Assembly (NCBI GenBank): GCA_017396725.1
Contig: JAFQLA010000017.1
Location: forward strand, 1 to 6,627
Length of the DNA: 6,627 nt
Origin: Oscillospiraceae bacterium
Lineage (GTDB): Bacteria; Bacillota_A; Clostridia; Oscillospirales; Oscillospiraceae
Direction: 5' to 3'
Position numbers and translations under genes: made by a program. Each line of letters starts with the position of its first letter. Within the stretch, counting starts at the first letter, position 1. The notes beneath the pieces are model-generated. The model did no database searches. It had not been told where the DNA came from and saw only the letters and a list, made by a program, of their open reading frames with translations. Positions 1 through 5,603 of the stretch are shown here, piece after piece.

Positions 1-1781
1 CAGCCCGCCCCCGCCATGATCCCCGTGCGCATGCAGGAGAAGTCCGTATTTTCGTAATCCTCATGGTTGAACATGGCGATGAACATGGTGGGCACGCCGT
101 TGAAGGCGGTGATGTGCTCCTGATTGATGCAGGCAAGGGATGCCTTGGCGGAGAAATAAGGCAGGGGGCAGACGGTGGCGCCATGGGTCATGGAAGCGGT
201 CATGGAAAGCACCATGCCGAAGCAGTGGAACATGGGCACCTGAATCATCATGCGGTCCGCGGTGGAAAGATCCATGCGGTCGCCGATGCACTTGCCGTTA
301 TTGACCACATTGTAGTGGGTCAGCATAACGCCCTTGGGGAAGCCCGTGGTGCCGGAGGTATACTGCATGTTGCACACATCGTCCGTGCGGACGGCGGCTG
401 CCATGCGGTCCACTTCGCTCTGAGGCACCAGATCCGCGCGGTCCATAGCCTCATCAAAATTGAGGCAGCCGGGCATATTGAAGCCCACGGTGATGACGTT
501 GCGCAGGAAGGGCAGCTTCTTGCAATGCAAGGGCTCGCCGGGCTTGGCGCTTTTGATCTCGGGGCAGATCTCGTTGATGATCTCGCGGTAGTTGGAGTCC
601 ACGGCGGAGTCGATCATCACGAGAGTGTGGGTGTCGCTCTGGCGCAGCAGGTAATCTGCTTCGTGGATCTTGTAGGCGGTATTCACCGTGACGAGAACGG
701 CGCCGATCTTGGTGGCGGCCCAGAAGGTGATGTACCACGCGGGGACATTGGTGGCCCAGACGGCTACCTTGCTGCCGGCGCGCACGCCCATGGAAATGAG
801 GGCGCGGGCAAAGCGGTCCACATCCTCGCGGAACTCTTCGTAGGTGCGGGTGTAGTCCAGGGTGGTATACTTGAAGGCATACTGGTCGGGGAACTCTTCC
901 ACCATGCGGTCCAGCACCTGAGAGAAGGTGAGGTTGATAAGCTCATCCTTTTTCCAGACATATTCGCCGGTGCCGTCATGATTGGGATAGAGGGCCTTTT
1001 TCTTGCCTCTGGGGGAATCGAAGCGGTTCATGTAGTTGACGAAATGGGGGAAGATGATCTCGCAGTCGGGGAGGTCTTCCATCCACTCGGGCTTCCACAC
1101 AAGAGAGATGAAGCCCGCATAGTCAACGGAGGAAAGGGCGCGCATCATATCCGCGATGGGGAGACTGCCTTCGCCCACGAGGTTGTAGGTATCGGCATCG
1201 TCGCTGTCCCGCAGGTGGACATGGCGGACATAGGCGCCCAGATTCTTGATGGTGGTGTCGGCGGTCTCGCCGTTTTTGCGGTAGGGATGGTGCATATCCC
1301 AGAGAGCGCCCAGCTCGTCGCAGGCGAAGCTCTCCAAAAGCGCGCGCAGGCGGGCGGTATCGGCATAGATGCGGGCGGTGCGGATGAGGATGCACACGCC
1401 TTTTTCCCGTGCCACAGGCACAAGGGCTGCCAGACGCTCACGCACTTTATCCTCGTCATCCTCGCGGGCCACTACGGAGATGTAGGGCACATTCATGCCG
1501 GAGGCAACATCCAGCATTTCGAGAATGATGTCGGTGGGGTCAGCCTCGCCGGAGAGGCTGGTGTAGGTATCGATGCAGGGGATGGCAAGGCCCTTTTCCC
1601 GCAGAAGGCGGGCGGTGGCTGCCATATTGTATTTGTGGAACGCGCCGCCGCGTTCGGTGAGGGCGGGGAATTTATTGAGATTGTGGATCTCGATACCGTC
1701 AAACTTCATGTCGATGGCGGTATCCACCCACTCTTCAAAGCTCATGGAGTCCCAACCGCGGGTAGAGAAGGAGAGTTTCAT
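1..1781 (-). CDS. TIM-barrel (sugar phosphate isomerase/epimerase-like) + AMP-binding acyl-CoA synthetase fusion, 3' end beyond window
   Basis: One uninterrupted frame of 593 codons runs leftward from the ATG at 1781 off the edge. Residues about 1-250 resemble the AP-endonuclease-2/xylose-isomerase-like TIM barrel: GIEIH at 29-33, WDMHH at 161-165, HVHLRD at 187-192 and VGEGSLP after it. After a basic linker near 255-275, an ANL-superfamily adenylating domain begins; it has AVWATNVPAW, IGAVLVTVNTAYK and the phosphate-binding signature YTSGTTGFPKG at 474-484. These are closest in style to fatty-acyl-CoA synthases, which activate a carboxylate with ATP and then load CoA. Family members are about 550 residues, so roughly 240 more residues and the C-terminal lid domain should lie outside. 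The ATG shares its A with the TAA of the upstream gene (TAATG), and GGAGG lies 10 nt upstream, so translational coupling is likely. The acid substrate is unknown. Two expected metal-ligand glutamates of the barrel read R134 and V228. Confidence 0.85.
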   Translation of the reverse strand, partial: MKLSFSTRGWDSMSFEEWVDTAIDMKFDGIEIHNLNKFPALTERGGAFHKYNMAATARLLREKGLAIPCIDTYTSLSGEADPTDIILEMLDVASGMNVPYISVVAREDDEDKVRERLAALVPVAREKGVCILIRTARIYADTARLRALLESFACDELGALWDMHHPYRKNGETADTTIKNLGAYVRHVHLRDSDDADTYNLVGEGSLPIADMMRALSSVDYAGFISLVWKPEWMEDLPDCEIIFPHFVNYMNRFDSPRGKKKALYPNHDGTGEYVWKKDELINLTFSQVLDRMVEEFPDQYAFKYTTLDYTRTYEEFREDVDRFARALISMGVRAGSKVAVWATNVPAWYITFWAATKIGAVLVTVNTAYKIHEADYLLRQSDTHTLVMIDSAVDSNYREIINEICPEIKSAKPGEPLHCKKLPFLRNVITVGFNMPGCLNFDEAMDRADLVPQSEVDRMAAAVRTDDVCNMQYTSGTTGFPKGVMLTHYNVVNNGKCIGDRMDLSTADRMMIQVPMFHCFGMVLSMTASMTHGATVCPLPYFSAKASLACINQEHITAFNGVPTMFIAMFNHEDYENTDFSCMRTGIMAGAG

Positions 1782-3193
1782 TATGCTTCAGCCTCCTCGT
1801 ACGCGATTTTATTCACCGCACTGAGATAGGCACGGACGCTGGCGCCCACGATATCGGTGGAGATGCCGCGGCCGGAATATACCTTGCCGCCGCTGCGCAG
1901 CTTCACTACGGTCTCACCCATAGCTTCGCGGCCTTCGGTGACGGACTGGATCTGGAAATCGTCCAGCTCGTAGTGGCAGCCCACGATCTGTTCAATGGCG
2001 AGGAAGGCCGCGTCGATGGGACCGTCGCCGATGACGACGCCTTCGAGAGCGCTCTCGCCCTTTCTCAGTTTCACATGGGCGGTGGAGGAGATGGTGTTGC
2101 CGCTGGTGATAACGAAGCTGTCCAGCGTGTAGGTGGGGGGCACCTGCAGCGCGGCGGAGGCTACGATAGCGTCCAGCTCGCGCTCGGAAACGGCCTCTTT
2201 CTTGCCGGCGATGCTGCGGAAGGATTCATAGACCTTGGCGCCGTCTTCCTCGGAGAGGTCATAGCCCAGCTTTTCCACCACCTTGAGCACGGCTGCCATA
2301 TCGTCATGGCGGGTGAGGAAGAGGCCCTCGCCGGCATCCTGTACGCCGTTATCAAAGGGGGAATTCTTGCTGCGCTCGGTCTCGCACAGCCACTGCACCT
2401 GAGAGATGATGCGCTTCATCTCCGTGGTGCGGACATGGGTGGAGACCCCGTAGTTATCGCCGGTGCGGGCGATAACGCGGGACACATTGGGAAGGGAGGC
2501 CACATTGACATTGTAGGCCGCGGCCTTCACTTCTCTTGCGCCGCGGCGGACGGCTGCAATGGCGCAGGCATCGGCCATGGCGAGATCGTTGGAGCAGGAG
2601 ACGCCCAGGGTCACATCCCTGAGGGCGGGGATCTCTTCATAGAGAGCATCGATAAAAGCGGCGAACTCATCGCTGAGCATGGCGCCTGCGGTATCGCAGA
2701 CGGTGACGGTGGATGCGCCGGCTTCAATGGCGGTATTGACGGCGGAAATTAAAAAAGCGCGGTCCGAGCGGGTGGCGTCATCTGCGACGAATTCCACATC
2801 CTGCGTCAAAGCCTTGCAGGCGGAAACGGTGTCGCGGATAGCCTCCAGCATGGCCGCGGGTTTCTTGTGGAAGAGGTATTCCATCTGCACGGGGCTTACG
2901 GGAGCCACCACCTGCAGACGGGGTTTGCGCGCTTCTTTCAGCGCGTTCCACACCGCGGTCACATTTTCAAGGTCAAGCTGCACGGGAACGGCAAGGGTGC
3001 TGTTCTTCACGGCTGCCGCTGCGGACTTGATACGCAGGGAGTCGATCTTAAGTCGCTCAATGCCCTCGAGCTCGATGACAGATACGCCGAGCTTATCCAG
3101 AAGCTTGCTTAGCTCCAATTTCTCCTTGAACGACAGGGTAAAGTGGCTGCCTGCCTGCCGCATGGTAACATCGCTGATTCTGACTTCCTGCAT
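1781..3193 (-). CDS. LeuA-family (2-isopropylmalate synthase-like) protein with degenerate catalytic metal site
   Basis: This 470-residue protein has the two-part LeuA layout. A HMGL-like/DRE-TIM barrel covers about 1-280, a helical subdomain about 295-350 (EKLGYDLSEED, then KKEAVSERELDAIV), and the leucine-binding dimer domain about 355-465 with GDGPIDAAF at 389-397 and GRGISTDIVGAS at 441-452. The family condenses acetyl-CoA with 2-oxoisovalerate in leucine synthesis, using a divalent metal held by the Asp of RDGEQ and by HxH. Here those read RQAGS (Q13) and SCSND (S199, S201). The SGIHxDG segment reads NGVQDAGEG and NGxGERxGN is not recognisable. VEFVADDATRSD (133-144) and CDTAG (166-170) remain. 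Normal catalysis is therefore doubtful: it may be a regulatory pseudoenzyme or have a different reaction. An automated pipeline would probably call it 2-isopropylmalate synthase. The start is supported by AGGAGG 7 nt upstream. It is the first gene of the leftward operon. Confidence 0.88.
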   Translation of the reverse strand: MQEVRISDVTMRQAGSHFTLSFKEKLELSKLLDKLGVSVIELEGIERLKIDSLRIKSAAAAVKNSTLAVPVQLDLENVTAVWNALKEARKPRLQVVAPVSPVQMEYLFHKKPAAMLEAIRDTVSACKALTQDVEFVADDATRSDRAFLISAVNTAIEAGASTVTVCDTAGAMLSDEFAAFIDALYEEIPALRDVTLGVSCSNDLAMADACAIAAVRRGAREVKAAAYNVNVASLPNVSRVIARTGDNYGVSTHVRTTEMKRIISQVQWLCETERSKNSPFDNGVQDAGEGLFLTRHDDMAAVLKVVEKLGYDLSEEDGAKVYESFRSIAGKKEAVSERELDAIVASAALQVPPTYTLDSFVITSGNTISSTAHVKLRKGESALEGVVIGDGPIDAAFLAIEQIVGCHYELDDFQIQSVTEGREAMGETVVKLRSGGKVYSGRGISTDIVGASVRAYLSAVNKIAYEEAEA

Positions 3194-3200
3194 ATGCTTT

Positions 3201-3216
3201 TCCTCCTTCTTAAGGA
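3201..3216 (-). promoter_or_regulatory. Ribosome binding site of the LeuA-like gene, within a small hairpin
   Basis: On the minus strand AAGGAGGA lies 7 nt before the ATG at 3193. Part of it can pair with the sequence just upstream: TCCTT, loop AAG, AAGGA (3216 down to 3204), a 5-bp stem overlapping the Shine-Dalgarno. The hairpin is short and may be too weak to matter, but it could lower initiation. Confidence 0.5.
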
Positions 3217-3219
3217 CTT

Positions 3220-3265
3220 GGGCCGACCGTGGGAGACGGGGCCGACCCTGTACCGCGTCTCGCGG
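3220..3265 (-). promoter_or_regulatory. Structured 5' leader of the LeuA-like mRNA with two mutually exclusive stems
   Basis: Read on the minus strand, CCGCG-AGA-CGCGG (3265-3253) makes a perfect 5-bp hairpin. GAGACG (3261-3256), part of that hairpin, can instead pair with CGTCTC (3238-3233). A direct repeat GGTCGGCCC occurs at 3247-3239 and 3228-3220. No U-tract follows, so this is not an intrinsic terminator, and no T-box consensus is present. The pairings are seen in the sequence; a regulatory role is inference. Confidence 0.35.
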
Positions 3266-3273
3266 CTGAGAAA

Positions 3274-3286
3274 TTTTTGCTGAAAA
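3274..3286 (+). repeat. Intergenic motif copy 1, TTTTTGCTGAAAA
   Basis: This matches TTTTCGCTGAAAG at 3421-3433 in 11 of 13 positions. It lies in the predicted 5' leader of the leftward transcript. The half sites (TTTT and GAAA around GCT) give partial dyad symmetry. A CodY box has a 1-nt centre between the same halves, so this is not a good CodY match. Confidence 0.3.
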
Positions 3287-3344
3287 CGGCGAAAGCCTTG
3301 CCCTGTGAGGGGTACTACTCCACCATTATCAGTTTAATGTATTA

Positions 3345-3373
3345 AAGTTAGCACGGGCGGGGCGGAATGTCAA
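3345..3373 (-). promoter_or_regulatory. Promoter of the leftward operon
   Basis: On the minus strand a perfect -35 TTGACA (3373-3368) is followed after exactly 17 bp by TAACTT (3350-3345). The -10 box is weak, matching three of six consensus bases, but is preceded by TGC, an extended -10 element. The predicted start near 3338 leaves a leader of about 145 nt. A weak -10 suits a promoter that needs an activator. Confidence 0.6.
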
Positions 3374-3385
3374 CGGCAAGTTTCA

Positions 3386-3402
3386 CAAAAGGCAACCTTT
3401 TG
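3386..3402. promoter_or_regulatory. Inverted repeat CAAAAGG-CAA-CCTTTTG, putative operator
   Basis: A perfect 7-bp inverted repeat with a 3-bp spacer sits just upstream of the leftward -35 box. Its centre is about 56 bp before the predicted leftward start and about 119 bp before the rightward start. That placement fits an activator site for the leftward operon. No regulator is encoded in the window and I do not recognise the site as that of a known protein family. Confidence 0.45.
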
Positions 3403-3420
3403 GCGGCAAATCTTTTGACA

Positions 3421-3433
3421 TTTTCGCTGAAAG
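3421..3433 (+). repeat. Intergenic motif copy 2, TTTTCGCTGAAAG
   Basis: This is the second copy of the motif at 3274-3286, placed 147 bp downstream of it and about 45 bp before the rightward -35 box. It is followed by an A-rich stretch (about 3437-3461) that could act as an UP element for the ilv promoter. Function is inferred from position only. Confidence 0.3.
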
Positions 3434-3477
3434 GGTGAAAAATGCAAAAAAATCCCAAAAACTTGGTTTGCAAGCCG

Positions 3478-3506
3478 TTGACAATCGTGAGGGAGAGTAT
3501 TATACT
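3478..3506 (+). promoter_or_regulatory. Strong promoter of the ilv leader-ilvBNC operon
   Basis: A perfect -35 TTGACA (3478-3483), a 17-bp spacer and TATACT (3501-3506, five of six consensus bases) make a strong housekeeping promoter. The predicted start is near 3513, giving about 50 nt before the leader ORF. A strong promoter with control downstream is what an attenuated operon is expected to have. Confidence 0.85.
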
Positions 3507-3517
3507 GAGTGCAACAC

Positions 3518-3531
3518 TTTAGCATGCTAAA
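3518..3531. promoter_or_regulatory. 14-bp perfect palindrome TTTAGCATGCTAAA after the transcription start
   Basis: The palindrome lies at about +6 to +19 of the predicted ilv transcript, a classic operator position where a bound repressor would block initiation. With no loop it is more likely a DNA site than an RNA hairpin. The cognate protein is unknown. Confidence 0.4.
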
Positions 3532-3563
3532 ACGCCGAAGAGTTGCGGAAGGAGGCAGTACAT

Positions 3564-3785
3564 ATGGAAATGACCATGCACACCATGAATTCCATGATGT
3601 CCGCTGCCCCTGCCTGCGCAGAGGCTGCTTCTTATGCTGTTATGGACGCCATTATTCTGGCGTCCATTATTATTTTCAGCGTTATTGTCGCCGTAGGCGT
3701 CAGCGCAGCAGTCGTCCTTCCCGTCATCGTATCCGTCGTATCCGTCATTATTATTAAAAAGGTAAATACCGCAGACGCGAATTAG
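3564..3785 (+). CDS. Ile/Val-rich leader peptide of the ilv operon (73 aa), possible small membrane protein
   Basis: The ATG at 3564 has AAGGAGG 8 nt upstream; a TTG at 3543 in the same frame lies before that site and is not the likely start. The 73-residue product has 6 Met in its first 12 residues, then an Ala-rich part. A hydrophobic run at 30-67 is 24 of 38 Ile, Val or Leu (10 Ile, 13 Val and 2 Leu overall), with IIL at 30-32, III at 35-37 and III at 62-64. It ends in KKVNTADAN. Its place between a strong promoter and a terminator ahead of ilvB matches leader peptides such as E. coli IlvL and IvbL, whose Ile, Val and Leu codons sense tRNA charging. It is more than twice their length (32 aa). 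The hydrophobic run could also cross the membrane, so a second role as a small membrane protein is possible. The low-complexity sequence makes homology weak evidence. Confidence 0.8.
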   Translation: MEMTMHTMNSMMSAAPACAEAASYAVMDAIILASIIIFSVIVAVGVSAAVVLPVIVSVVSVIIIKKVNTADAN

Positions 3786-3827
3786 TTTTCCCCTTTCCTT
3801 TCGTTTGAAAGCTGTTTCGCGTAAGCG
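3697..3827 (+). promoter_or_regulatory. Attenuator RNA: protector and antiterminator pairings
   Basis: Segment 2 (3770-3781, CGCAGACGCGAA) can pair with 3816-3827 (TTCGCGTAAGCG): 7 bp, a 2x2 internal loop, then 3 bp. That pairing uses the upper 5' arm, the loop and the start of the 3' arm of the terminator, so the two folds exclude each other. Segment 2 can also pair with segment 1 inside the leader ORF (GCGTCAGCG, 3697-3705): 5 bp, one A-A mismatch, 3 bp. Segment 2 overlaps the last leader codons, with the stop at 3783-3785. A ribosome finishing translation should mask segment 2 and allow termination. One stalled at the Ile codons 3747-3755 should leave it free to antiterminate. The pairings are seen; the mechanism is inferred by analogy with enteric amino acid operons. 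Confidence 0.65.
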
Positions 3828-3845
3828 AGACGGCTTTTTGTTTTT
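3808..3845 (+). terminator. Intrinsic terminator (attenuator) upstream of ilvB
   Basis: AGCTGTTTCGC (3810-3820), loop GTAA, GCGAGACGGCT (3825-3835) form an 11-bp stem with two G-U pairs, extendable by A-U pairs to 3808. It is followed by TTTTTGTTTTT (3835-3845). It lies 22 nt after the leader stop codon and 37 nt before ilvB, in the same direction, so it can decide whether ilvBNC is transcribed. The three Ile/Val genes are otherwise reached from the promoter at 3478-3506. Confidence 0.9.
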
Positions 3846-3881
3846 GTTATTACTATCTTCAGAAAAAGGAGGTCTTCTGAT

Positions 3882-5588
3882 ATGGAATTAACCGGCGCCC
3901 AGATCGTGCTGGAATGTTTGCTGGAGCAGAAGGTGGATACCGTTTTCGGCTATCCCGGCGGCACGATCCTCAATATTTATGACGCATTGTACGGCTATTC
4001 CGACAAGATCAACCACATCCTCACCGCCCATGAGCAGGGCGCGTCCCACGCGGCTGACGGCTATGCCCGCTCCACCGGCAAGGTAGGCGTATGCTTCGCC
4101 ACCTCCGGCCCCGGCTCCACCAACCTCACCACGGGCATTGCCACCGCTTATATGGATTCTTCTCCCGTGGTTTTCATCGTCTGCAATGTGGCGGACGATC
4201 TCGTGGGCAAGGACTCCTTCCAGGAAGTGGATATCACCGGCATCTCCATGCCTATCACCAAGTGCAACTACTTCGTCCGCGATGTAAAGGACCTGGCCGA
4301 TGTGGTGCGCGAGGCCTTTGCCATTGCCCGCAGCGGCCGCCCCGGCCCCGTGCTCATCGATATTCCCAAGAATGTCACCGCCGCCAAGACGGAGTACACC
4401 CCCATTCCTTTGAAGGAACACGCTTCCTGTGGCCGTTTGGGCAACCTCATCAAGCGCGCCAGCCATGACTTCAAGGCCCCCGAACCCGACATGGAAGATA
4501 TCGACCGCCTTGTGGAGATGATCGAAGAATCCCGCAAGCCCATGCTCATCTGCGGCGGCGGCGTGGTAAGAAGCCGCGCCCACAAGGAGTTCCTCTCCTT
4601 CGCTGAGACCATCGATGCTCCCGTTGCCATCACCGTAATGGGCGGCGGCGGCTTCTCCGGCTACTCCAAGCTGGCTACCGGCATGATCGGCATGCACGGC
4701 TCTCAGGCCTCCAACATGGCCTGCGCCGGCTGCGATCTGCTCATCGCCGTGGGCTGCCGCTTCTCCGACCGTGTGGCGTTGAACCCCAAGAGCTTCGCCT
4801 CTCAGGCCAGGATCGTTCACATCGATATCGACCGAAGCGAGATCAACAAGAATGTGAAGGTGGATCACCACATCATCGGTGACGCCAAGCGCGTTCTCCA
4901 GCTGCTTTTGGAGCGGGTGAGCAAGGCCGACCACAAGGAGTGGAAGGACTATGTCTTCTCCTTCAAGACCGAAACCGAGTACGAGCTGGACGGCGACACC
5001 CTCACCCCCAAGCAGATCACCGACGCGGTGAGCCGCATCGTGCCTGAGGATTCCATCGTCGCCACCGATGTAGGCCAGCATCAGATGTGGGCCATCCAGC
5101 ATTTCCACTATACCTATCCCGGTCAGCTGGTGACTTCCGGTGGCTTTGGCACCATGGGCTTCGGCCTTGGCGCTGCCATCGGCGCAAAGGTGGGTAACCC
5201 CGAAAAGACCGTCATCCATGTGACGGGCGACGGTTCCTTCCGCATGAACTGCAACGAGCTGGCCACCGAACAGCACTACAATGTGCCAGTTATCACCCTT
5301 ATTTTCAATAACGGCACCCTTGGCATGGTGCGCCAGTGGCAGAGCCTCATTTACAATAAGCGCTATTCCCAGACCACCCTTGACCGCGGCCCCGACTTTG
5401 TAAAGCTGGCGGAAGCTTACGGTCTCAAGGGCCGCCGGGTGCACACCGTGGAAGAGCTGGAAGACGCGCTGAAGTCCGCTCTTGCCGATAACTGCGGCTA
5501 TGTGATCGACTGCGCTCTCGTTATGGACGAGATGGTTCGCCCCATGGTGGGCGGCGGCAGCCACATCACCAACTTCATCGTGGACTAA
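3882..5588 (+). CDS. ilvB: Acetolactate (acetohydroxyacid) synthase large catalytic subunit
   Basis: IlvB condenses two pyruvates to 2-acetolactate (valine/leucine branch) or pyruvate with 2-oxobutyrate to acetohydroxybutyrate (isoleucine branch), using thiamine diphosphate, Mg2+ and FAD in the cytoplasm. The 568 residues are normal length. The N-terminal ThDP domain carries catalytic E51 in AHEQGA and the following TSGPGSTN. The central domain carries RFSDR at 293-297 for the FAD region. The C-terminal ThDP domain has GDGS at 449-452 and the Mg-binding NN at 476-477, followed by GTLGMVRQWQ with the conserved Trp486. The presence of FAD-type motifs and an adjacent small subunit argue for the biosynthetic enzyme, not the catabolic AlsS type. 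AAGGAGGT lies 9 nt before the ATG. ilvN begins 15 nt after the TAA. Expression is probably controlled by the upstream attenuator. Confidence 0.97.
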   Translation: MELTGAQIVLECLLEQKVDTVFGYPGGTILNIYDALYGYSDKINHILTAHEQGASHAADGYARSTGKVGVCFATSGPGSTNLTTGIATAYMDSSPVVFIVCNVADDLVGKDSFQEVDITGISMPITKCNYFVRDVKDLADVVREAFAIARSGRPGPVLIDIPKNVTAAKTEYTPIPLKEHASCGRLGNLIKRASHDFKAPEPDMEDIDRLVEMIEESRKPMLICGGGVVRSRAHKEFLSFAETIDAPVAITVMGGGGFSGYSKLATGMIGMHGSQASNMACAGCDLLIAVGCRFSDRVALNPKSFASQARIVHIDIDRSEINKNVKVDHHIIGDAKRVLQLLLERVSKADHKEWKDYVFSFKTETEYELDGDTLTPKQITDAVSRIVPEDSIVATDVGQHQMWAIQHFHYTYPGQLVTSGGFGTMGFGLGAAIGAKVGNPEKTVIHVTGDGSFRMNCNELATEQHYNVPVITLIFNNGTLGMVRQWQSLIYNKRYSQTTLDRGPDFVKLAEAYGLKGRRVHTVEELEDALKSALADNCGYVIDCALVMDEMVRPMVGGGSHITNFIVD

Positions 5589-5596
5589 GGGAGGTG
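5587..5596 (+). promoter_or_regulatory. Ribosome binding site deciding the ilvN start
   Basis: GGAGG at 5590-5594 lies 3 nt from the ATG at 5598 but 9 nt from the in-frame ATG at 5604. The 9-nt spacing equals that of ilvB and ilvC here, so 5604 is the better start. Using 5598 would add Met-Gln only. Confidence 0.6.
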
Positions 5597-5603
5597 GATG
5601 CAG

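Noticed and set aside
63..1829. A 588-codon open frame on the plus strand opposite the TIM-barrel/ligase gene
   Set aside because: It is the antisense shadow of a gene with recognisable domains; the product is His/Gly-rich with no recognisable motif.
1973..2752. A 259-codon plus-strand frame opposite the LeuA-like gene
   Set aside because: It is the antisense shadow of a recognised gene family, with a low-complexity product.
1781..3193. Calling this gene a sequencing-damaged or decayed leuA
   Set aside because: The frame is intact, several independent active-site motifs are changed together, and the rest is well kept, which fits divergence under selection better than decay.
3274..3433. CodY boxes
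   Set aside because: The TTTT and GAAA halves are separated by three to four bases instead of the single central base of the CodY consensus.
3415..3442. A second plus-strand TTGACA (3415-3420) as an ilv promoter
   Set aside because: No acceptable -10 box at 16-18 bp; the TTGACA at 3478 with TATACT is far better.
3509..3757. An 82-codon plus-strand frame overlapping the leader peptide in another frame
   Set aside because: Its start lies in the palindrome region without a ribosome site, while the leader ORF has AAGGAGG at good spacing and meaningful Ile/Val content.
3194..3881. T-box riboswitch in either leader
   Set aside because: No AGGGTGGNACCGCG-like T-box sequence is seen upstream of either operon.
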